This document shows positions 57,901-64,000 of a DNA stretch of 64,000 nt, one piece after another. The notes beneath the pieces were generated by a model. The model was given only the letters and a program-made list of their open reading frames with translations, was not told the DNA's origin and made no database searches. Source of the stretch: Isosphaera sp. (GTDB taxonomy: Bacteria; Planctomycetota; Planctomycetia; Gemmatales; Gemmataceae); assembly GCA_013822345.1 (NCBI GenBank), contig PNKH01000020.1, positions 16,123 through 80,122 on the forward strand, written 5' to 3'. The first letter of the stretch is position 1; each line of letters begins with the position of its first letter. Made by a program: the position numbers and the translations under genes.

Positions 57901-60900
57901 CCTCGGTCGGGGTGTAGCTCCGACCCCACGCCCCGCTGTAGACGGTGACGCCGGACGGCGGGGTGACCGGCAGGGTGTGCAACTCCCGGTACGCGGCCTC
58001 GACCGGCCGCCCGGCCTCGCAGTGGGCGAGCGTCACCCCGGTCAGCGGCGTGACCGGCCTGCCGAGCGCGGCGGCCAGGCCGTCCACGTCCGCCCGCGCC
58101 CCGCCGACGACGCACTCGCCGGGGGTGTTCACGATCAGCAGGTACGCCCGGCGTCCGGGGCGGAGGTGGGCGGTCACCTCGTCGGGGCCGGCCGCGATCA
58201 CTCCGACCGCCCAATCGACCGCCTCTCCGAAGTGTGCCCGGGCCGCGTCGTAGGGCGGGGCGAGGTCGGACGCGAACAGCGTCGACCGCTGCATCCGCCG
58301 GAACATCTCGTCCCGGTCGCGCCACGCCCGCACCCCGAACAGCCCGGCACTCTCGCCCAGGCTCAGCCCGACCATCGCGTCGCACCGCACGCCGAGTGAC
58401 ACGAGGATATCACTCACGAGCGCGCCGACGGTGACCTGGCCGAACATCAGGTCGCGCGGCGGGGCGGCGTCGGCGGACCCGTCCCAGAAGTGGTCCGGGG
58501 CGAACTGGCCGCGCAGCAACCCGTTCTCGGCCTGCTGGCAGCGCAGCACCTCCGGCCACTGCGCCGACAGGTCGCGGCCCATCCCGTCGAACTGGTTGCC
58601 GGACCCGGGGAAGACGAACGCCACCTTCGCCGCCGGGCCGAGCGGCCGCGGGGCGTAGAACACCCGGTCGCGGACGGCCGGCCGGGCGCTCGCCGGGAGC
58701 GGCTCGTCGGGGTTCGTCCGGAGGTGGTCGGCCGCGAACCCGACCTGCTCCGCGAGTTCGTCCGCCGACCGGGCGACCAGCGCCGCGGCGAGCCGGCGGT
58801 CGGGCGCCGGCGGCGATGTGCGGAACCACTCCCGGGCGACCGCCTCGATGTTCCGGCCGGCGTGCCGCACCGCGAGGTCGCGGAGCCGCCCGAGACCGGC
58901 GACCAGGTCGGCCGGCGCGTCGCCCTCGACCGCGAACACCGCCTCGGCCCGCGCCCCGAGCGGCTGCCGCCGCTCCGGGTCGGCCGCGTCCCCGGCGTAC
59001 TCCTCCAACGCGATCGCGTAGTGCGTGCCGTCGGCGCCGGCCGCTTCCACCGCCGCCCGCCGCGGCCCGGCCTCGCGGTCGTGCAGCCAGTACCGGGCCG
59101 GCGTCTCCGGCAGAATCTCCTGCCGCAGCGCGACGCACGCCTTCGCCAGAGCCGCGGCCGCGGACGCCGCCCCGACCGCCCCGACGTCGGCCGCCGCGTC
59201 GAACCGCACCGCCCCGTCCGCGACCCCGGCCCGCGCCGCCGCGGTCGCCGCGTCGGCCGCCACCCCGACCCCGGTCACCACCGCGTAGACGCGGTCGCCG
59301 TCCCGCTCCGCGTCGGCCAACCGCTTCAGCACGAACGCCGCCGCCCCCTCGCCCGGCACCGCCACCCCGCCCGGCAGCACCGCCCGCGGGTCGCACGCCA
59401 AGTCGACCCCGCCGACCACGACCCGGTCGAGTTCGCCGGCCCGCAGCGCCCGCACCCCGAGTTCGACCGCCCGCGCCGCCGAGCCTTCTTCGCTGCAGAC
59501 GGTGTGGCTCGGCCCGCCGAAGTGGAACGCCCGCGCCACCCGGCTCGCGGCGATGCTCCCGAGCGCCCCCATCGTCCGGTCCGCGGTCAGCGGCGGCCCG
59601 CCGCCCGCCCCGCTCCACCTCAGGTGGAAGTTCGTCGTGTTCGGGTCCAAGGCCAGGCCGACGAACACCCCGGTCGTCGGGTCGCCCGCGGCGGGCGACG
59701 TGCCGCGGCAGTCGTCGAGGGCGGCGGCCGCGACGTTCAGCAGCAGCAACTGCTGCGGCAGCGTCTCGGCCAGCTCCTTCGGCGGGGTGCGGAACCGGCC
59801 GGCCGACACGGACAGCGACTCGATCCCGAACGCCGGCGGGCACGGCTCCGCGGCCTGGCCCCAGCCGTTCGCCTTCGGGGCCGGGACGGCCGGGTCGGCG
59901 GCGAAGACGTGCTCCTGGAACGTCCGCAGGTCGTCCCACGGCCCGAAGTGTGCCCCCACCCCGACCACCGCGACCGGCACCGCCTCACGCCGCGGCTCGG
60001 GGTAACTCACCTCGGCCGCCGACGCCCCGGTCCACTCCTCGATCAGGAGGTGGGCGTTCACCCCGCCGAACCCGAACCCGCTCACCGCCGCCCGCCGCGG
60101 TCCGCCCCCCCGCCGCTCCCACGGCTCCGGCGCCGACAGCACCCGGAACGGCCCGCCGGCGTACCGCAGCCCGTCCGCCGGGCCGGCGAAGTTCGCCTGC
60201 GGCGGCAACAACCCGGCCCGCATCGCCAGCAGCACCTTCCCGACCGCCGCCGCCCCGGCCCCGGTCAAGAGGTGGCCGACGGTCGACTTCACCGACCCGA
60301 TCGGGCAGCGGCCCGGCTCCCACCCGCTCTCGCCCCACAGCTCGCGCAGGCTGTCGAACTCGACCGCGTCGCCGACCGGGGTGCCGGTCGCGTGGCACTC
60401 GACCAGGTCCACGTCCGTCGGCCGCCACCCGGCCTTGGCGTAAGCGGACCGCATCGCCCGCAGTTGCCCCTCCTTCGCCGGGGCGAGCAGGTTGCCCCGC
60501 ATGTCGTTCGACACCCCCACCCCGGCGATCACCCCCAAGACCGTGTCGCCGTGCGCCAGCGCGTCCGACAGCCGCTTCAGCACGAACACGCCCGCCCCCT
60601 CGCCGACCATCAGCCCGTCGGCCGCGGCCGAGAACGGCGAGCACCGGCCGGACGCGGACAGCGCCCGCAGCTGCGAGAACCCCATCTGCGTGTACTGGCA
60701 GTCCGGCCGCGAGCACCCGCCGGCCAGGACCGCGTCGAGCCGGCCGGCGAGGAGGTCGTCGGCCGCCAGCTTCAGGGCGTACAGCGACGAGGCGCACGCC
60801 GCGTCGAGGGTGAAGCTCCCGCCGCCGAGGCCGAGGCCCTTCGCCAACAGGCCGGCCGGCAGCCCGGCGACGTACCGGTTCAGCGGGTGGGTGCGGCCGG

Positions 60901-61327
60901 GCGCCCCGCCGAGCACCTCGCGGCAGAGGGCGTTCGCCTTGTCCGTCGGCAGGCAGATGTTCCCGAGCACCACCCCGACCCGCGACCGGTCCACGGCGTC
61001 GGTCTTCGCCCCGCGCCACGCCCGGTTCCCGACATCAAGAACCAAGTGGAACAGCGGGTCGAGTTCGGCCACCAGGCCCGGGTCGAGGGCGAGGCCGGTG
61101 AGGTCCGGGGCGAACGGGTCGAGGTCGTACCCGCGGGCGGAGTACACCGTGTCCGGGTTGGCGATGCGGGGGTCGAGGCAGCGGTCCGGCGGCAGCGCCC
61201 ACCGCCCGGCCGGCACCTCGCGGGAGCAGTCGGCGGCGGCCGCGACGTTCGCCCAGAACCGGCCGAGGTCCGGGCCGGACCCGGGCAAGCGGGCGGAGAA
61301 GGAGACGATCGCGACGCGGTCGGTCAT
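54938..61327 (-). CDS. Pfa3/PfaC-like polyunsaturated fatty acid synthase: KS-CLF-AT-DH-DH
   Basis: A 2129-residue multidomain synthase. Residues about 5-430: ketosynthase with LDAACASSLYALKLAADDLL (active Cys near 177), ECHATGTPVGDAV and STVGHLLTGAG (His pair). Residues about 450-790: chain-length-factor-like KS in which the Cys site is HTVCSEEGSAARAV (Cys replaced by Glu). Residues about 890-1250: acyltransferase with VAFVFPGSGNQFDGMGRDLS and GLSLGESAGL (Ser near 990). Then two double-hotdog dehydratases: a His-less half (WYLDAGRIPTAIAVEAGQAD, near 1424), an active half (CHFVDDRVMPGTLMYE, near 1637), a His-less half (YFAAERSGAMPFAVLLEVA, near 1861) and an active half (AHFHQDPVWPGSLGLESFL, near 2037). 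This resembles Pfa3 of myxobacteria but without the terminal acyltransferase. Two hairpin elements are inserted in frame. Confidence 0.92.
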   Translation of the reverse strand: MTDRVAIVSFSARLPGSGPDLGRFWANVAAAADCSREVPAGRWALPPDRCLDPRIANPDTVYSARGYDLDPFAPDLTGLALDPGLVAELDPLFHLVLDVGNRAWRGAKTDAVDRSRVGVVLGNICLPTDKANALCREVLGGAPGRTHPLNRYVAGLPAGLLAKGLGLGGGSFTLDAACASSLYALKLAADDLLAGRLDAVLAGGCSRPDCQYTQMGFSQLRALSASGRCSPFSAAADGLMVGEGAGVFVLKRLSDALAHGDTVLGVIAGVGVSNDMRGNLLAPAKEGQLRAMRSAYAKAGWRPTDVDLVECHATGTPVGDAVEFDSLRELWGESGWEPGRCPIGSVKSTVGHLLTGAGAAAVGKVLLAMRAGLLPPQANFAGPADGLRYAGGPFRVLSAPEPWERRGGGPRRAAVSGFGFGGVNAHLLIEEWTGASAAEVSYPEPRREAVPVAVVGVGAHFGPWDDLRTFQEHVFAADPAVPAPKANGWGQAAEPCPPAFGIESLSVSAGRFRTPPKELAETLPQQLLLLNVAAAALDDCRGTSPAAGDPTTGVFVGLALDPNTTNFHLRWSGAGGGPPLTADRTMGALGSIAASRVARAFHFGGPSHTVCSEEGSAARAVELGVRALRAGELDRVVVGGVDLACDPRAVLPGGVAVPGEGAAAFVLKRLADAERDGDRVYAVVTGVGVAADAATAAARAGVADGAVRFDAAADVGAVGAASAAAALAKACVALRQEILPETPARYWLHDREAGPRRAAVEAAGADGTHYAIALEEYAGDAADPERRQPLGARAEAVFAVEGDAPADLVAGLGRLRDLAVRHAGRNIEAVAREWFRTSPPAPDRRLAAALVARSADELAEQVGFAADHLRTNPDEPLPASARPAVRDRVFYAPRPLGPAAKVAFVFPGSGNQFDGMGRDLSAQWPEVLRCQQAENGLLRGQFAPDHFWDGSADAAPPRDLMFGQVTVGALVSDILVSLGVRCDAMVGLSLGESAGLFGVRAWRDRDEMFRRMQRSTLFASDLAPPYDAARAHFGEAVDWAVGVIAAGPDEVTAHLRPGRRAYLLIVNTPGECVVGGARADVDGLAAALGRPVTPLTGVTLAHCEAGRPVEAAYRELHTLPVTPPSGVTVYSGAWGRSYTPTEEQCAASITAGLVGPIDVPAVVEAAYRDGVRAFVEVGPGNSCARVVGAILGDRPHLARAAHAARQDAASQVLRVVAHLAAERLPVDLAALYGGESRCVGHRPPAAAGRDVVVVPVGLPPRPAAPATISADTTLSLAPVIEAVANVRVLNMQAQEAFLRVSRKLTESVAGVIRFQTLLLAAGTPVGEALLPRTDPGEAGVPRPRDGVLRSLTYEQCCTFAAGKVADALGPAFAEIDTFPTRVRLPDGPLQLVDRITRIEGEPLSLTRGRVVTEHAVRPDRWYLDAGRIPTAIAVEAGQADLFLSGYLGIDLRTRGLAVYRLLDAVVRFHRGLPAVGETVVYDIHIDEFTQQGDAWLFRFRFDGTVNGQPFITMRNGVAGFFTAEALAAGKGIVQTALDRKPLPGKRPADWRDLAPPRPCSLTAEQVAALRAGDLAAAFGPDFAGLPLRSPATLPGGMLRLVDRVPVVDPAGGRFGLGYVRAEFDIRPDDWFLTCHFVDDRVMPGTLMYECCLHTLRVLLMRLGWVGEAGGVVCEPVPGVDSRLKCRGQVVGTTRTVTYEVTVKELGYGPEPYCLADALMSADGKPIVEITSMSLRMSGLTRGKLERMWAPFSRDAESSERSAGDAPALRSEDSASRLNGRVVYDSASILAFSNGNPSEAFGEPYRVFDRDRVIARLPGPPFQFLTRATPTAGEPFVMKAGAACLAEYEVPPDAWYFAAERSGAMPFAVLLEVALQPCGWLAAYCGSALTSPDDLSFRNLGGKATQFRRVTPDTGTLTTAVKLTGVSHSAGMVIQHYDLAVRDRVGPVYAGTTYFGFFTRAALRDQVGIRDAPVPWPTPAEAGRAEAGALPHDAPFPAPMLRMVDRIAYVPDGGRAGLGLVVGTIAVDPDAWFFQAHFHQDPVWPGSLGLESFLQLLKYAAWRRWGTAPAVALNRPHAWTYRGQVLPADREVTVVLEVTAADDAARRLTAAGFLTVDGRVIYQMTDFAVD
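55991..56081. repeat. 91-bp hairpin inserted in frame in the pfa synthase gene
   Basis: Perfect 41-bp arms (55991-56031 and 56041-56081) with a 9-base spacer, the longest perfect arms in the window. It encodes about 30 residues (RDAESSERSAGDAPALRSED in the middle) that are rich in Ser/Arg/Asp and absent from family text, between the active DH1 half and DH2. Confidence 0.95.
57297..57356. repeat. 60-bp hairpin inserted in frame in the pfa synthase gene
   Basis: Perfect 25-bp arms (57297-57321 and 57332-57356) with a 10-base spacer. The 60-base length keeps the frame. It encodes VGEALLPRTDPGEAGVPRPR, in the linker between the acyltransferase and the first dehydratase. Confidence 0.95.
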
Positions 61328-61334
61328 ACGGATC

Positions 61335-61443
61335 CCGGGAAGGAACGGCCGGGCGAACCGCGACCGTCAGGGAGCGGGTGTGGGGCGTGACACCCGCTCC
61401 CTGACGGTCGCGGTTCGCCCGGCACCCGGCCGTTCTTTCCCGG
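61335..61443. repeat. Two-part hairpin between the two pfa genes
   Basis: Inner perfect 33-bp arms (61349-61381 and 61390-61422, 8-base spacer) inside an outer 16-bp stem (61335-61350 and 61428-61443, one mismatch). It fills almost the whole 124-base gap between the two synthase genes. It would attenuate or process the message rather than simply end it if both genes are one operon. Confidence 0.93.
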
Positions 61444-61451
61444 AAGGCGGG

Positions 61452-64000
61452 TCACTGCTTGACGAGCTGGTTGCGGCGGAACGCCTGGTTCAGCGTCTTC
61501 TCCATGACGCACTCGTAGTCCTGCATCTGGGCCACCACCCGGCCGTCCGAATCCAGGTAGTCGATGTCGGCCCGGGCGAACGTCCCGTCGTCCCGGCGGA
61601 TCCGGATCACCACCGTCGTCGGGTCGCTCGGGAAGCTCTTGCGGTACTGCCGGTACCGGCCGGCGAAGCACGGGAGCGACCCGGTGTCGTGCCGGGCCTG
61701 GGTCCACAGGATCATCATCTGGAAGCTGGCGTCGAGCACCAGCGGGTCGGCCACCCACCCGGACCGGAGCGGCGCCCGGAACCACCCGGCAGGGGCCGGG
61801 GCCGGCCGGGCGGTGCCGATGAACGCGTCGTAAGACGCCCCCTCGATCGCCTCGATCCCGCGCAGCCCCGGGCCGTGGAACAGCCGGTCCCGGTACGCCT
61901 CGGCGACCGAGTACGGGACCGCCGTCACCGGCGGCGGGCGGTCGGCCGGCGGGGCCGGCGGGAGGGCCGCGGCCAGCACCACCTCCGCCCGGGAGTGGAC
62001 CGCGTCCCGCCCGTCCCGCCGCCGCCCGCGCAGCTCGACCGGGACGACGAACGTCTTCCCCTGCTTCACCGCCTTGCCGGCCAGCGCCCGCAGGTGGACC
62101 GGGCCGGACCCGTCCACCTGCACCGCGCTGGTCACCCGCAGGTCGTTGAACCCGTGGAACACCAGGCCCGGGTTCCCGTGCAGGGCGGCGTGGGCCAGCC
62201 ACTCCAGGTGGACGGCCAAGGGGAGGACCGCCCGGCCGTCCAGGACGTGGGCGGCCAGGACCGGGTGGGTGTCGGCGTCCACCACCCGCTCGAACGCCGG
62301 GGCGAGGTCCGGGGCCGGGGCCGGCGGGGTGGCGGCCGGCGGCGGGGTCACCCCCGACCCGGCCGGGGCCGGGACGATCCCGGACCCCGGGGCCCCCGGC
62401 GGGCGGGCCAGGGCGACCACCTCGACCGCCCGCCCGGCGGCCCCCAGCTCGTCCACCAGGAACCGGGCCCCGTCGGCCGGCGGGATCAGCCCGACCCCCT
62501 CGGCCTCGAACAGCTTCCGCAGCCCGGGGGTGACCATCCCGCCGTCCCACGGCCCCCAGTTCACCGCCACCACCCGGCACCCGGGGCGGCGGCGGGCCTC
62601 GGCCTGGGCCGTCTTGTTCAGCACCTCGTTCGCGCAGGCGTAGGCGGCCTGGCCGACCCGCCCGAGCCGGGCCGTCGTCGAGCTGAACAGGGCCAGGACC
62701 TTCAGGTCGTCCGGGCCGAGCAGGTCGAGCAGGTTCCGCAGGCCCCCGACCTTCGTCCCGTAGACGTGGTCGAACTGCTCCGGCGTCAGGTCCTCGACCC
62801 GCCGGTCGGCCAGCACCCCGGCCCCGTGGACGACCGCCGTCACCGGGCCGAACTTCGCCCGCACCTGCCGGACCAGCTCGGCCACCGCCAGCCGGTCGGT
62901 GATGTCGACCGCGAAGTACGCCGCCCGGTGCCCGGCGAGCCGGTCCAGGGTGCGGCGGACCTCCCGCCCGGCCACCACCCGGTGGTACTGCTCCCCGACC
63001 TGCCGCGGCCCGGCGGACGGGCCGAGGTGCTCGGCGATCGCCTTCTTCAGCTCCGCCTCCCCGGTCACCCCGGCCAGCCAGGCCGGTTCCGGGGCCGGGG
63101 TCGCGGTCCGGCCGGTCAGCACCAGGGTAACCGGGAACGCCTCGGCCAGGGCGACCGCGGCCTCGGCCGTCACCCCGCGGGCCCCGCCGGTCACCAGCAC
63201 CACGTCCTTCGGCCCGAGGTCCGGCGGCGACCCCGGGCGGCGCACGGCCCGGGCTAGCTCCAGGGTGCAGCGGTGGGTGGCGGTCACCCCGACCTCGGCC
63301 GGCCCGACGGCCAGCACCTCGTCGGCGACGGCGGCGGCCGCGGCCCGGGCGTCGGCGAACCCGGGGTCCACGTCCAGGGCCTTGCACGCCACCTCCGGCC
63401 ACTCGTGCCGGGCGGTCTTGGCCAGCCCGGCGAGCCCGCCGGCGGTCGGGTCGGCGTCGGCCGCCAGGTTCGCCAGCCCGAACGCCCCGTCGAGCCGGGC
63501 GACGGTGGCCAGGAGCGCCCCGGCGGCGCGCCCGGCCTGCCGGAGCCGCGGCCCGGCCGCCTTCACCCACCCGAACGCCCGGCGGTTCAGCCCGGGGTCG
63601 GTGTCGCGCCCGGCCGGGGCGACCAGGACCAGCCCGGCGACCGACCCCGGGACCGCGTCCGGGACCGGGTCGGCCCAGCCGAACGCCTTCGGCCGCAGCC
63701 CGCGCCCGGTCAGGGCGACCGCCACCGCCGCCGGGAGCGGGTCGCCGCCGCCGACCACCCACACCTCGGCCCCGGCCGGGACCTGGACCCGCCCGCGCGG
63801 GGCGGCCGGGTCCAGGTCCGCGACCCGGAGGACGCTCCGGTCGATGACCGCGGCGGCCGGGGCCTCGGCCGGCGGGCGGCGGGCCCCGGAACCAGATACC
63901 GGGGCCGGCTCGGCCGGGGGCGGCGGCTCCGGGGCGGCGGGGGCGGGGTTGTACGGCTGGATCGGGATCTTGGCCGTGGTCGGGCCGGGGTCGGGCCTGG
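61452..64000 (-). CDS. Pfa2/PfaA-like synthase, C-terminal part (KR and DH), 5' end outside window
   Basis: The frame is open to the window end, so only the C-terminal 849 or so residues are seen; the GTG at 63764 is an internal codon. Upstream is a Pro/Ala linker (YNPAPAAPEPPPPAEPAPVS) of the kind that separates ACP domains. A KR follows: VVLVTGGARGVTAEAAVALA (NADPH loop near 63190) and LFSSTTARLGRVGQAAYACA with the Ser/Tyr/Asn site. A PKS-type dehydratase follows: HPVLAAHVLDGRAVLPLAVH (catalytic His) and PLVLDASFQMMILW (catalytic Asp). This is the end of a Pfa2-type protein (KS-AT-ACPs-KR-DH), working with the downstream synthase. An enoyl reductase partner must lie outside the window. Confidence 0.88.
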   Translation of the reverse strand, partial: RPDPGPTTAKIPIQPYNPAPAAPEPPPPAEPAPVSGSGARRPPAEAPAAAVIDRSVLRVADLDPAAPRGRVQVPAGAEVWVVGGGDPLPAAVAVALTGRGLRPKAFGWADPVPDAVPGSVAGLVLVAPAGRDTDPGLNRRAFGWVKAAGPRLRQAGRAAGALLATVARLDGAFGLANLAADADPTAGGLAGLAKTARHEWPEVACKALDVDPGFADARAAAAAVADEVLAVGPAEVGVTATHRCTLELARAVRRPGSPPDLGPKDVVLVTGGARGVTAEAAVALAEAFPVTLVLTGRTATPAPEPAWLAGVTGEAELKKAIAEHLGPSAGPRQVGEQYHRVVAGREVRRTLDRLAGHRAAYFAVDITDRLAVAELVRQVRAKFGPVTAVVHGAGVLADRRVEDLTPEQFDHVYGTKVGGLRNLLDLLGPDDLKVLALFSSTTARLGRVGQAAYACANEVLNKTAQAEARRRPGCRVVAVNWGPWDGGMVTPGLRKLFEAEGVGLIPPADGARFLVDELGAAGRAVEVVALARPPGAPGSGIVPAPAGSGVTPPPAATPPAPAPDLAPAFERVVDADTHPVLAAHVLDGRAVLPLAVHLEWLAHAALHGNPGLVFHGFNDLRVTSAVQVDGSGPVHLRALAGKAVKQGKTFVVPVELRGRRRDGRDAVHSRAEVVLAAALPPAPPADRPPPVTAVPYSVAEAYRDRLFHGPGLRGIEAIEGASYDAFIGTARPAPAPAGWFRAPLRSGWVADPLVLDASFQMMILWTQARHDTGSLPCFAGRYRQYRKSFPSDPTTVVIRIRRDDGTFARADIDYLDSDGRVVAQMQDYECVMEKTLNQAFRRNQLVKQ

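Noticed and set aside
58490..61390. Long plus-strand frame opposite the pfa synthase
   Set aside because: Antisense shadow; Arg/Pro/His-rich text with no domain.

Overview
This window looks like chromosome from a very GC-rich planctomycete of the Gemmataceae (Gemmata and relatives). The support is a very high G+C content, a DUF1559 pseudopilin-like protein, a DUF1501 protein with a twin-arginine leader, a TIGR02996 protein, a membrane-anchored Ser/Thr kinase, WD40 proteins, SUMF1-like and zinc-ribbon membrane proteins, and many GTG starts. No rRNA, CRISPR array, insertion sequence or replication origin was seen.

Layout: 1-2381, two periplasmic repeat-type hypothetical proteins, the first cut by the window edge. 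2449-3014, a tRNA-Ala(CGC), an HNH endonuclease remnant and a lower-GC palindrome. 3026-8139, a nitrate assimilation operon (Rieske NirD-like protein, molybdopterin nitrate reductase broken into two overlapping frames, NirB/NasB-like flavoprotein, NNP transporter) in which every junction is a 4-base stop/start overlap. 8393-9577, a probably acquired, probably leaderless AAA ATPase. 9712-14294 (minus), a kinase pseudogene, two GT2 glycosyltransferases, a SUMF1-like protein and a leucine-rich repeat protein. 14511-20460, DUF1501, a Ser/Thr kinase, a lipoprotein plus DUF1559 pair, and a divergent GntR/LacI-type regulator. 20512-22929, twin zinc-ribbon membrane proteins. 23260-29172, an S9 peptidase divergent from a VPS10-like propeller with PDZ inserts. 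29849-32892, three WD40 genes in tandem. 32980-38528 (minus), ATP-grasp, a small protein, hicBA and a 1351-residue membrane protein. 39239-49886, a mixed block (esterase, a probably foreign jelly-roll protein, di-heme cytochrome, DUF4198, DUF6941-like, a TIM-barrel isomerase, TIGR02996, Gfo/Idh/MocA, monooxygenase).

49958-64000 (minus) is the most interesting part. A polyunsaturated fatty acid (pfa) type iterative synthase, with two large proteins visible (the first cut by the window edge), is followed in the same direction by oleA, oleB, oleC and oleD. Read as one operon, it would build a polyunsaturated acyl chain and then join two chains head to head into a long-chain polyunsaturated olefin.

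A second theme is a dense population of long, near-perfect hairpins (arms 24-41 bp, spacers 0-12 bp) plus ~180-bp CTCTCCCC-type elements. Most lie between genes, but three sit in frame inside coding sequences (two in interdomain linkers of the pfa synthase, one in a glycosyltransferase), one supplies the stop codons of both genes of a convergent pair, and another supplies the end of the regulator. All functional assignments come from reading motifs by eye; no database search was run.
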